From positions 15,926,638 to 15,990,637 of the forward strand of contig NW_004454209.1 of NCBI RefSeq assembly GCF_000283155.1: a DNA stretch of 64,000 nt, given 5' to 3'. The stretch comes from Ceratotherium simum simum. Its lineage: Eukaryota > Chordata > Mammalia > Perissodactyla > Rhinocerotidae. The notes below the pieces were generated by a model. That model saw only the letters and a list, made by a program, of their open reading frames with translations, was not told where the DNA came from and searched no databases. The position numbers and the translations under genes were made by a program. Below are positions 48,872 through 59,976 of the stretch, in pieces; positions within the stretch are counted from its first letter, which is position 1; each line of letters opens with the position of its first letter.

Positions 48872-49793
48872 GTAAAGACAAGCATATTTTTATAGGAAGT
48901 TTGCATACCTAAAAAAAATACAGATTTAATTGAAGCTTTTAGGATTTATTTTTTTTCTTTTCTTTTTTTTTTTACTTTCTAAAATAAATAGTTCTGAAGA
49001 TATTCTAACTTTGAGGCTAGTATCTAGAATTAAAATAACTGAATAATATATTTGTTTTGTGGCACAATTGCAAGATATTTAAGTAGCCGTAGGTAACAAA
49101 ATATAGTTTGAGTATCTCATTTATTAAAATGGCCTTAGCTTTGCATTTGAGATCTTGAATTTCGAAAGGGAAAATAATTGCCAAAAAAGGATAATATTTT
49201 CTCTTTTCAGGGAAGCTTACCATATGTTTGTAGGTAGTAGAGTGTTCATTTAAATTTTAGAGTAAAAACCAAGGAGACAGCAGTCATAGGATTTATTCAT
49301 TCAGATATTTATTGATCTAGGCATTGTGTTAGATGCTGGAGATTGTCCTGATTTCCAAATCTTGAGTCACCTGTTATCTTTACTAGAAAGTGATCAATTA
49401 GAGGTTATTGATAAATTTCAAATTCTGATTTAAATTTAAAATATAAACAAATTCTGTGTGTGTGTGTAAATTCAAGAAGAGTATTAGGTATGTCTATACT
49501 TAATTATACATTCTCAAGCATAAGAAAAAGTTTTAAATTTTTTAGTGCTCTGCTTGCAAAATAATAAATGCTTTAAACTCTCAAGTTTAGAGGAAATTTT
49601 GTTTCTTACTGCAAAGATCAGGTTGTTGTAACAGTTTGAGGTCTTCTGTTGATTTACTTAAAGGGTGAAATAATTTCGGAACCTTTGCTACAACTTAATT
49701 TCCAAATGTGGTTTCTGGTGCCCTTTGGATGTTTTCGTTATTGGTACAGTGTAAACTTTCCCCTCTTGTGTATTTTTTTTTAATGTGGTTTAG
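48872..49793 (+). other. CCDC91: CCDC91 intron after the third coding exon (922 bp)
   Basis: Short phase-0 intron with a strong gtaaag donor and an atgtggtttag acceptor. It contains poly-T and AT-rich sequence and a short (TG)n run near 49456-49467. No recognisable repeat family or gene is seen in it. Confidence 0.85.
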
Positions 49794-49997
49794 ATTCAGC
49801 AATCAACACACACTCATCTGGATATCTCACTTTTTCCATTGGGTTTAACTGATGAGAAAAGTAATGAAACAATTGCTCTTGTGGATGATTCTGAGGATCC
49901 TGGAGCCAATGTATCAAACATACAGCTTCAGCAGAAAATTTCAAGTCTGGAGATTAAACTCAAAGTTTCTGAAGAAGAAAAGCAGAGAATTAAAAAG
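49794..49997 (+). CDS. CCDC91: CCDC91 fourth coding exon (start of coiled coil)
   Basis: This 204-base exon (68 codons, phase 0 at both ends) encodes residues 91-158, beginning IQQSTHTHLDISLFPLGL. It continues through an acidic segment (VDDSEDPGANVSN) into the coiled coil (IQLQQKISSLEIKLKVSEEE). Heptad-like spacing of I, L and V in the last 28 residues supports the coiled coil, which in CCDC91 mediates self-association. The acceptor is ggtttag. The donor is AAG|gtatat, which lacks the usual G at +5. Because it is symmetric, the exon could be skipped without a frameshift. The last residue is Lys; I recall Gln in the human protein. Confidence 0.94.
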
Positions 49998-50733
49998 GTA
50001 TATTTACATTTGCAAAAAAAAAATAAATGTTTGAATTGCATTTACTAGAAATTTGGTATAATCCTAATCTCTGATTAAAAACTCATCAGTAGAAGAAGAT
50101 ACTGTCCTCCCTTGGCTGTAGGTTTAAATCAGTCATTTGAGTTTATCACTTAGAAAAGTCTTTGATAAGAAATCTCTAGTCTTGAATATGTACTTTTAAA
50201 GATAGGAACATCTTTTACTAGACTTTTTCGTTTCTCTCACTAATGCTTTCCTTCTGGTTTATTTACTTTGAAAAGAGGTAGTATTGTATTTCTTATGTAG
50301 ATTAGAAGATTTGTAACATTGACTTGTCCCTATGGGAAGTTACGCATTGTGGGATATTTGACAAGAGTACTTAGATATACAGCTGTTTTAGTAAATTATT
50401 TGTTTATGTTCTCATTTCTCTTTCTTGCAAATATATCTATGAGAAGACCTTAACAAATTTACTGAAAGTATATGTAGAGGTAGATTGTGTTTATTGTGAT
50501 TAGTTTAGATATTTTATTCATTTGTTAGCATGAGTAATTTTAGTGTTATGTCAATGTTTGATATTGGTCTGGAAATGAGAGTGAAGCATACAATCTACAA
50601 TACTGTTGAACTTTCAACCATACTTCCAATGGGTACTTTCTTTAGCAAATATTTTCTGATATGTTGATTGAAAAAATAAATATATTTTATGCCATTAAAT
50701 GTTACAAAATTTGTTCTTGGATTTTTCTTTTAG
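49998..50733 (+). other. CCDC91: CCDC91 intron after the fourth coding exon (736 bp)
   Basis: Short phase-0 intron with a weak gtatat donor and a tttcttttag acceptor. It is AT-rich unassigned sequence. The exon frame stays open for 16 codons into the intron and then meets TAG at 50046-50048. Confidence 0.85.
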
Positions 50734-50838
50734 GATGTGGAATCATTGATGGAAAAGCATAGTGTCTTAGAAAAAGATTTTCTTAAAGAAAAAGAGCAAG
50801 AGGCCATTTCTTTTCAAGATAGATACAAAGAACTTCAG
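50734..50838 (+). CDS. CCDC91: CCDC91 fifth coding exon (coiled coil), last in window
   Basis: This 105-base exon (35 codons, phase 0 at both ends) runs from tttcttttag|GATGTGGAA to CTTCAG|gtaaac. It encodes residues 159-193, beginning DVESLMEKHSVLEKDF and ending SFQDRYKELQ. It is a charged, alpha-helical continuation of the coiled coil with leucine and isoleucine at heptad-like intervals. CCDC91 normally continues for roughly 250 more residues of coiled coil. No exon encoding the expected next segment was found in the 13.2 kb that follow, so the gene runs off the right edge of the window. Confidence 0.94.
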
Positions 50839-51219
50839 GTAAACCCAGTGAATTTAAAAAATAATATGTAGGCCTTTTGATGAAGCATGTAATGTAATTT
50901 CAAAAAGTGCTCAAAAAATACTTTATGAACGAAGGATCAGATCCTTGCTTAAGCTTAATGTTGATCAACATAGATGAAATTAATGATAAATGCCATTTTG
51001 AAAAGTGTGAATCTGTGAGAAGCCATGAGGGTTAGTTGTTTGAGACTCAATTAGGTGAAAAATATTCTGTTTCTGATGGATAAAATTTGGAAATTCTGCA
51101 TTCTAATTTTTTTTAATTGGGATTACATTTGAAAAGAGCTTAGAATCCTATAAACCCCAAACTGAGATATTTAACCTTTTTCATAAATTGTTTCTAATAA
51201 ATGTCTCCTCCTTTTCTCC

Positions 51220-52180
51220 TCCTCAGATTTCCTTAATGAACTTGTTTCTTCTGCAGTCTTCTCCATCCCAGTAAATGGCAACTCTGTCTTTCCAATTGCT
51301 AAGGCTGAAACCCACGTTTATTCCTTTTTGTACTTAGCCCGTGTCTGTTCCTTTAGCAAAACCTGTTGGCTCTACCTTCAAAATATCCAGGTTTCGACTC
51401 GTTATCATTATGGTCACTGCTACCAGCCTTTTCTAGGCCATCCTTATTTCTCCCTTGGAATACTAAGGTATCTTCTAACCAATCTTTTGCTTCTGTCATT
51501 GCCCACTTACAGACCATTCTCCGCACTGCAGCCACTGTGATCTGTTTAACACTTGAAGCTGATCATGTCATTTCTCTGCTCTAAAACCTTCAGTGGCTTC
51601 TCATCTCACCCAAACTAGAAGTCAAGTAAGTCCTTAAAATGGTTTGCAAGGCCCTACATTCTCTTTTTTTTTTTTTTTTTATAATTTTATTTATTTATTT
51701 ATTTTTTCCCCCAGAGTCCCAGTAGATAGTTGTATGTCATAGCTGCACATCCTTCTAGTTGCTGTATGTGGGACACGGCCTCAGCATGGCCAGAGAAGTG
51801 GTGCGTCGGTGCGTGCCCGGGATCCGAACCTGGGCCGCCAGCAGCAGAGCGCGCGCACTTAACTGCTCAGCCACGGGGCCAGCCCCTTACATTCTCTTTT
51901 ATCCCTTCTCCCTGTCTTTTGCCTGCTTCTTTCTCCTCAATCATTTTGCTTTATCCCTATGTCTGGAGTATTCTTCCCTCAATTTTTTGCATGGGTTTCT
52001 TTTTTATATCATTCATGTCTTTGTGCAGCTATCACCTTATCAGAGAGACCCTTTCTGACATCTCCTACCAGCCTTTCCATATTCTGCTTTATTTTTCTCC
52101 ATAGCACTTTTTACATCTGACAAACTATGTATTTACTTATCTGCCTAGATCATTTTAATAGCCTCCTACATGGTCTTCTA
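51220..52180 (+). repeat. Old L2-like repeat split by an ERE
   Basis: Before the SINE: gtaaatggcaactctgtc, cagaccattctccgcactgcagccactgtgatc, tcatttctctgctctaaaacc, tggtttgcaaggccctacattc. After it: tttgtgcagctatcaccttatcagagagacccttt, tttttctccatagcac. The halves belong to one old element. Related fragments lie at 25430, 35960 and possibly 53030. Confidence 0.55.
51668..51887 (-). repeat. ERE SINE (ERE2/ERE3-like) with target duplications
   Basis: Poly-T and (attt)n, then agtagatagttgtatgtcatag, tctagttgctgtatgtgg, gatccgaacctgggccgcc, gcgcacttaactgctcagcc, ggggccagcccc. Target duplications tacattctctttt are at 51655-51667 and 51888-51900. The body lacks the gttagctcag tail unit, as in the copy at 6565. 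Confidence 0.95.
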
Positions 52181-53029
52181 GCTTCTACCCTTGCTCTTCT
52201 CCCTAATGAGTCTTTGTTTCAGCAGGTAGAATAGTGTTTTTAAAAAAATCAAATCATTCCCCAACCTCAATTCTCATTCACCTGCCAATGTAAATCTTTT
52301 GGCTTCTCCAACTTTTCCAGTTCACCCCCAGCTATTTATTTATACCAAACTTCATAATAAGGTCCAGGTGAATGTGTGAGTCTGTGTGGGGAGGGCATTC
52401 CTTGGCTGTTTGAATGGTGAGTGGAGGGATGTGGTTTATGATTCGCTCACAGTCTCTCTGACTGAAATGTTCTTTGTCCAGATATCTGCATGGCTCTATT
52501 AAAAAAAAAACACACACACAAAACTTGAAAATAAGAAAAAGGATGAGCAATGTGTTCTTTAGATGTCCTATGGGGACTTTGTTTAATAGACCTACCCAAC
52601 AATCATTTAGGAGAATGTACTTTATTTGACTCACTGTTTACTATTGATTAAAAGTCTCGGATGTATTGACATTGCATGTTAATTAATTTTTTTTTCCCCA
52701 GGAAAGAGGCAAATCATTTCTGTCTGTTAGAAAAGATATCTTCAAAGAATACTGTTTATTGCCCTGTAGGACATTCATCAGTTTTGTCTCTAACCTAGCG
52801 CTCTTTCTTAGTCTAACACTACATTATTTAAATTTTCTATATATATGCCTACCTCTTCAAATGCTCTTTGAACCAGTCTTAACATCTGATTCATTCAGTC
52901 TTAACATAAATGATTCATTTGTTAATAAATGAGTAGAATAAATCTTTGGCATATGTTCAACTTATTATTTATGAGTCACGTTTTAACTTTTTGAAAATTA
53001 TACTTTTAACAACTCTCAGTAAACCTAGC

Positions 53030-53270
53030 TTCCTTCAGATACTTGCTCAAATGCTACCTTCTTGTGGAGACTTTCCTTGACCATGCTATAGAAAATAAGA
53101 ACCTGTGTATATGCGCAGCATTCCCTAGCCCCTTTTTTCTGCTCTTTTCCCCTCTCCTCATAGCACTAATCTCCACCTGTTATTTTGAACTTTCCTTCCC
53201 AGTGCCTAGAGCAATACCTGGCATGGAGTATGGGCTCAATTAATATTCTTGAATGAATGAGTGAATTCAC
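53030..53270 (+). repeat. L2 LINE 3' end
   Basis: ttgctcaaatgctaccttcttg, gactttccttgaccatgc, ctcctcatagcactaatctcc, cagtgcctagagcaatacctggcatggag, ctcaattaatattcttgaatg: typical L2 3' end in sense. Confidence 0.7.
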
Positions 53271-53929
53271 TAATTTAATGTACCCTGCTCCCCAAGGGCT
53301 TAGTAGATTGTGTATGGCCACATGTACCAGCCCCATACTTGGAACTATGGTACTTATTAGGAGGCACAGTACTGAATACTGAGAGAACTTTGTGTTTTCT
53401 TCTGTCTACATTGAGTGCCTTATTTTGGGCCCTTTAGTGAGACATATACCTTTGCAGATTCAGTTTCTCAATCTATTAATGGGAACAATAACATACCTGA
53501 GAGACCATCTAAGAACTGACATACAACACTTTGAGCTTCTCGCAGTGAAGACCAATATAAATGCCAGGTGGCATTATCATGATTGTCCTACTGCTTTTAC
53601 TATTAATAGTGATAACCTAAGAATAACAACTTGAGTCTTCAAAACAAATATTCAATTTAAAAAGATCTTCCTTTTACAGGAAACAGTACTTCCAAAGAAA
53701 ACTTCTTTCAGATGATTTTACTTCAACACCAAGAAGGGCCTCTCTCCTTTTTATACCATGTGAATAAAAGTATACACTGACTTATGGAGTATTTTATCAT
53801 TTTGGCTAAATAACTGATAGAAAAAATGTGCTAGGAGGCCTCATAGCTAAATTGAAGTCAAGGACAGGCATGCTGTTTAGCTTATATGTCACTGCACCAT
53901 CTCTGAGGAAAGCATTTCTTTTGTTATAG

Positions 53930-55690
53930 TTCCACAGGGCCTTGTTGTTCTGGACATTTGAACTTTTTTTTTTGTCAGTCTGTTTTCTCTCTTTTGTTCA
54001 GATTGAGTAATTTTTATTGTTCTATCTTCTGGTTTACTGATGCTTTCCTCTATCCCCAACATTCTTCTGTTGAGCCAGTTCTTTGTTTTTTATTTGGTTA
54101 TTGTAATTTTCAGTTCTAAAATTTCTATTTGGTTCTTTTTTATGTCTTCTGTTTCTTTGCTGAAGCTTTGTATTTTTTCTGTGTTTCAGTCATGTTCATA
54201 ATTGCTTGTTGAAGCATTTTTATGATGGTTGCTTTAAAATCCTTGTCAGATAATTCTAACATTGGTGTCACTCAGTGTTGCTGTCTGTGCATGGTCTTTT
54301 CTTATTCAAGTTGAGATTTTCCTCATTCTTGATATGAGGAGTGGTTTTTAATTATATCCTACACATTTTGGATATTTTGTATGACACCTTGGATTTTGTT
54401 TAAACCTTATATTTTAACAGGCCTTTTCTGACACTGCACAGCTTGGGGAAAGGTGGAGGCCTCTTTGTTAATGTCAGGTGTGGGGTGAAATTCCAAGGTG
54501 CCCCCTCAGCCACCTTTGACACTCTGGGTAGAAGGGGTGCCTCCTTACTCCAGGGAGAAAGTGGGATTTCAGGGCCCCCATAGGCGTAATGGTTAAGATT
54601 CCCCACTTTCACTGCTGCTGGGGCAGGGGTTTGTTTCCTGGTCAGGCAACCACACCATCCTTCTGTTTGTTGTCATCCTGTGGCGGCTGTGTGTGGCTGT
54701 GATGTTCAAAGCTATGCCACTGGTTTTTCAAATACCAGCAGGGTCACTCATAGTGGACAGGTTTCAGCAGAGCTTTCACACTAAGGCAGACGGACCTGAC
54801 CATGCACTTCTGAAAAAATTAGTCGTGAATGTCCTGTGAACAGCAGCAGAGCATTGTTTGATGCAGCGCCGGAAGATGAGAGGATGGCCCAAAAAGACCA
54901 GGCAGGGTTCTCTCTGCTGTCCACAGGTTCACTAGGAGTTGGAGTTGACTCCACGGCACTGACAACAGCGTAGGCCTTGGCTGGTACCACCCTGCTGGGT
55001 AGAGAGGGCTGCTTTCTTGCTGTTCCCCATGTGCGTGTACTGACCCCATGGAGCAGGGAGGCCTTGTTACCTCTGAATGGTTGTAAAAGTCCTGGCTCCC
55101 CACTCACTTTCTTCTGACACAAGAAAGCAGAGGGAGAGAGAGCATCCTTATCTCTGAGTGGGGGTGCAAGGCCTAAAAAACGCCTCCAAACCACGTGGCT
55201 TTCTCTCTTACCACCTCAGGGGGCAGCCAGGGGCACCTCCTTACAGCTGGGCAAGGGTGGAAGTCTGGGCTTAGCACTTTGGCCTTTGCTCACAGAGCTG
55301 GAGGTGAGGTCATATATTTTTCCATGGAGTTTGACTGTCATAGGGCGTTTATTATCTAAAAGCTTTTTGTTCTGCCAGGTTGCCCCTTTCTTGGTCCTTC
55401 AGCTAGAGGAGGATGGCTTTTCTTTGTGCCCATTGGTATTTCTTGGTTGCTGGCCATGCCAGTACCTGGTTTGGGATACACGAGGCTAAAAGAAAACTCA
55501 CAGAACTTTCAGCTGTGTCATTCCTTGGGTCTCCAGGTCCCTCAGTGATCTACGTTCCCGCCACCTTCTAGAATTTCTTACGCTTGTTTTAAGTAGAATG
55601 GCCAGGCCTTTTAGTTGTAGTTATTGAGAAAAATAGGGAGAAGTGCATCTACTTCATCTTAGTCTGGAAATGGAATAGAAAGGAACACTT
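53930..55690 (-). repeat. LINE-1-like element, antisense, with nested SINE
   Basis: gatgctttcctctatccc, aaatttctatttggttc, gttgaagcatttttatgatggttgctttaaaatccttgtcagataattc, cctacacattttggatattttg are antisense L1-type phrases. 54400-55680 is the GC-richer presumed 5' region (caaggtgccccctcagcc, ccttactccagggag, cttagtctggaaatggaa). The 137-codon frame at 54781-55194 lies across the SINE/LINE junction and is not a credible gene. Confidence 0.65.
54569..54975 (+). repeat. tRNA-like SINE, not ERE; family uncertain
   Basis: The head has an A-box-like gcgtaatggttaag and a B-box-like gggtttgtttcctgg about 35 bases later. The body contains aaagctatgccactggttttt, aataccagcagggtcactcatagtgg, aaaattagtcgtgaatgtcc, cagagcattgtttgatgc, and it ends gttgactccacggcactgacaaca. 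The end recalls the gactcgacggcac...aacaa tail of other mammalian tRNA SINEs. The antisense LINE continues on both sides, so it is a nested insertion. Confidence 0.6.
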
Positions 55691-58424
55691 TAAATTTTAA
55701 ATATTCTTTGTTGTAGCTATAGCAGGAAACTTCAATCTTAAAATACATTAATTTAAAGTAGGTATTTTGAGAAATTTTTTAAAGGAAAATAGTTTAAGTA
55801 ATCAACTCATGTAGTCATTGTAGATAGAGGAGGTGGCAAATAAAAATATGGATAACTCAAACTGGGATATAATCCATAAATCTCTATATCTGCTTTATAC
55901 TCACCAAGTTTGTGCATACATAGATATATGTGTTAGACTTACTGGAAGTGTACTTTCAATAAAAATATTTAAATTGTATTGTAAAGACCTGATTCATCAA
56001 GTATTTAGAAAATCTTGGATTCACTACTTGACCTCCTTTCTATAATCCATTTCTCTCTGTGACATAGCCTTTTTTTCAAACTGGTACAAAGTTAGTTCTA
56101 TCTGGTAATTTCTTAGAAATAGGAAATGTGATTACATTTGTGAGTGTCAAAGGAGGCCACTGTGTGCTAAATAGTTATAGAATGAAATATTAGCAAAAGT
56201 GAGTTTTTAAATAGTGAGTATATGTTAAATTTCTTGCTTAAATTTGTGGTCTGTGTCATTCCTCAGATATTTGAAAGTCAATATATCAGCATATATTTTC
56301 TGTAGGATATGGCAATCCACATATTTTTTATATTATAGGCATTTGTAACATATAGGTCTTCTGAATATTTGTGGAGCCTAATGAAATAGAAAAAGTTTTC
56401 TTTTCTGCTATTTACAATGACAGGGATGATATATGGGTGCCTGCATCTCTATGGTATCCTAAATAAAGCAACACATTTAGGAATACAAAAAGATAGTACT
56501 GACAATTAAATTAGCTGAGAAGCCTTTCTCCTTAAAAAATATTAGTATGCTTATGTATTTGTAAGAAAAATGTTTATTGTAGAAAATCTGGACAATACAG
56601 AAAAAGAAAACAAAATTCATACCTATTATCACCAGGAGAAATCCAAGTATTTTTATGGGATCTCAAATACAAGGCTTGAATTTTCAATTTTGTAAGGAAA
56701 TCCACTTAGGCCACTGTTGGGTGTGCCTTTGTCAAGATTTTAGTCTGACCAGAGAAAAAGTAATTAATAAATGGAATGTTTGTAAAACCTTTAAACAAAC
56801 TTTTTTTTAATGATATTAACTATTACAGAGAATTCTAACAGTGTTGTTTTATGCGATATGGTCTAATTACCAGGATAGGTGGAGGGGTGTGAATGTGCCC
56901 ATAACACAAGGAAATAACGAATACTGTGAACTCTGCAGTACAATGGGGGTGTGCACTACCTCTCCTTTCCTGTCCTGTCCAGGGTGTGTAGCCTTACCAG
57001 AGGAGGAAAAGTGAGTCATGCTGCACTTCTCAGACATAGCTATTTAAAGGACTTTTCATGAAACCTGAATGGAGAACTGGTCTTAGTACAACTGGGATTC
57101 CAATCTTTTTTGTCTTCTTTCTCTGACTCCTATAGCCAGTCAGTCTGCACCTGTGACTTGCATTGAAGCAACTTGGCAGCTTATCAGATGGCACATTTCA
57201 TAATGTTACCACATTTTTTACAAATGTAATTAACAGTCACAACTGGTTATCATAGTCTCATCTCTGATAGTTATCAGTATTGGTAGCTATGGCTAGCTTT
57301 AGGAACTTTTTAAAGATGGGGCCTATTCTTCCAAATGCTGTTTCCTGTTGAAATACCTCCTGGTTATAGTATGTTGATTATTCTGTTTGAGCATTTAATT
57401 TAAAAAAAACAAAAACGGACAGTTATCTGAAAATACAGTGTTTCGAAAGACCTTAAACTGACCTCATAAATGGATTTATACTGCTTCAGATTACTACCTC
57501 TGTTCTGTTGCTGATGTTACAGGTTATGTTACTTAAATATGAATAGATATTATTCTCAATATTTTTGTGTACTATTTTAAAGTACTAGTCAGGTGTTGGA
57601 CAGTTGGACCCTTAGACCCACAGGCGACTGTGATAATTGTGCTTTATGGCATTTGGTGAAAGGTAGGTCAGAGAAGTGTCTTGATACCCCTGAGCATTTA
57701 GCTTGATGACCTGGTATGTGAGGAATTAACCAGTTCAGCATATTTAACCCAAATGTAGTTGTGGTCCTATTTTAAGTAGAGAATGCTGAAGGAAATACAA
57801 ATTAAGCATAGCTTGAAGACATCCTGTTTATTTACCTATCTTTAAGAATGATTAAAAACATTCTAAAGAAGAGAAAAAAAGTGAAAGGAAAATAAAGATT
57901 TTATGTTTTGGTTGGTTTCATATGCCCTTCATTTAATACTGTATTTTAGATTGGATTAAATATTGGGAAATGAATAAATTTCAGTTGTTAGGAAACCCAT
58001 CCTCTGCACAACCCCTGTAAAGGGAGAGTCATTATGAGGGGAAGTCACAGTGAGATACAGCCAAGTGTTTTCTTTCTTATTCCAAAATAAATTGAATGAT
58101 TGAATTATCAAATTCAGTTTAAATACTAACATTTGGAAGACCTCTTCGTCAAACTGTATTAGAATAATAAGCATTGAAACAATGGTTTTATGTTTTTAAA
58201 AACTTTATCCAGAAGAAACTGGTAGAATTATTTATATAAAAAGAGCAACATTGTGAGGGTATTTTACTTAACGTGTCAGTTGTACATTTCTTAGAAATAA
58301 GATTTTTAGGTCAAAGTAATACATTTAAAAATATTGCTTTATGTAGTAGTTTTCACTAATTTCTTCATTTTATCTGTTTTGCTTCACTAATTTGACTACC
58401 TTTAAATTTTAAAGCAGTAGTCCT

Positions 58425-58470
58425 CAATCCTGGCTCACATTAGAATCTCTAGAGAATGCTTTAAAAAAAT
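58425..58470 (+). repeat. hAT-Charlie-type fragment
   Basis: cagtagtcctcaatcctggc, acattagaatctctagagaatgctttaaaaaa match the terminal segment of MER5/MER20-like hAT elements. Only one end remains. Confidence 0.55.
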
Positions 58471-58789
58471 GCTCAAATTATCCCACACCAGTTAAGTAAT
58501 GTGTTCAAGTGGTTCAAACATTGAAAGTACATATAGTAAGAACGGTATATAATGAAAAATCCACTCCTTGTCCTGTGCTCTGTCCATCTAGATCCTGTTC
58601 TTCTGAACGGGTAACCACTATTGGTTTGTTTTTATTCTTCCGCAGTCTTTTATAATGCATACAAAAGCCAACAATCAGTCAACCCATCCATCCTCTCACC
58701 TCTTTTCTATATAGATAATAGTGTAATAAATAAATACACTTTTATTATTTATTTTTAAAAAATTTTCTACCCCTCCCTCTCCTTATTTA

Positions 58790-59976
58790 AGAATATCTCT
58801 TGGAGGCCCTTCTAGAGTCGTTCATTAAGTGATTCCTCCTTCTTTCTTCTTTTCATGGGTATCCAAATATATTACTCCATTTTCTTCTATTATAAAGTAT
58901 TGCTGTCCAAGTCTTAATTTCAATCTATTTCTTCATCCAATTTCTTATTTAAAGTCAAATAATTTTACTAGAGTATGTCCTAGTATTGGTCATTCTGGTT
59001 GATTTTCCAAGATTTACAGTGTGTCCTTTTAATATATATAGTTCCAATTCCTTTTTTTAAATTTCAAGACGTTTTTACTAAATTATAAATTTAACACTTG
59101 TTTTATTTCCTTACTATTTTTTTTTTCCTTCTGGTGACTCTTATCTGTGTGTTGCATAGTCTTTATCTTCTATATTTTGCCTTTACTCTCAAAGAATCCT
59201 TTTTATCTCTTTCTTCATTTCTTTTTGATGTAAAATGTTTATTTTTTATTTTATTTTTCTTAAGGTATTTTCAATTTAGCTTATTCAATCTTATGTTCTT
59301 TTTAATTTAGTCATCATTTGTGAAATGATTTATTCTGTTATAGTTCTTTTCTGAAATTTCTTACATCATTCTTAATTTCTCTAATTATGATTTGTGTGCT
59401 TTATCGTTTTTAAATATCTTTTAGCTCACTTTGAGATATAGGTGTAGAGTTTTAAATTTCTTTTTTTTAATATATATTGTGCTTTTATTTTCTATAGGGC
59501 TGCCATTCTGTTCTTTTTTTTTTAATATAATGACATTATATGGGATTTGACTTTATACTTTTCTGTTAATTGTTTTTATAAGGAATTAGTTTTCTTGAAC
59601 TTTTTAAATGGAGAAGCGATTTAAGATAGTTTTTTTCCCTCGTGATCCTAGGGTGCTCTTATATTTTTGTCAGATTAAAAAAATGTGACATTTGTAGATT
59701 TTTCAGATTCTGTTCCCTTCTTCCACTTTGTCTTGAGCCTCTTTTTCTTCTCTCTCTGTCGTCTCTGGCTTGATCAATTTGAATTCTATTCTCAGCTATT
59801 TCTCCTCAGTGTGGGGCTTTCGCCTGAAAGTATTTAGAATTTATTGGACTCAGTGTATCCTAGGCCATTGATACCTTACTGAGGACCATTTGCACTTACA
59901 CCTTATTGGAATGTATAGGCCCCTCAGTTTCAGCAGCTGTCCTCATATTGTCCTGCTGACCTCTCTGATGAGGATA
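58790..59976 (-). repeat. Antisense LINE-like element, left part, cut by Tigger1
   Basis: AT-rich antisense LINE-like text (ttggtcattctggttgattttcc, ttcttaaggtattttcaattt, gggctgccattctgttc, tcctcagtgtggggctttcgcc). It is interrupted at 59977 and appears to resume at 62356-62660 (gttagctcttcggcgttctc, ctgccatattctcagtatcc). Class uncertain (L1/HAL1). Confidence 0.45.

Noticed and set aside
51730..52104. 124-codon frame
   Set aside because: It begins in an inverted ERE and continues into an old L2-like repeat; no conserved protein.
52681..52740. Candidate sixth coding exon of CCDC91 after a ttttccccag acceptor-like site
   Set aside because: The sequence after the site (gaaagaggcaaatc) does not encode the expected coiled-coil continuation and has no matching donor.
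54781..55194. 137-codon minus-strand open frame
   Set aside because: It spans the junction of a SINE and a LINE 5' region. The high GC content explains the long frame.
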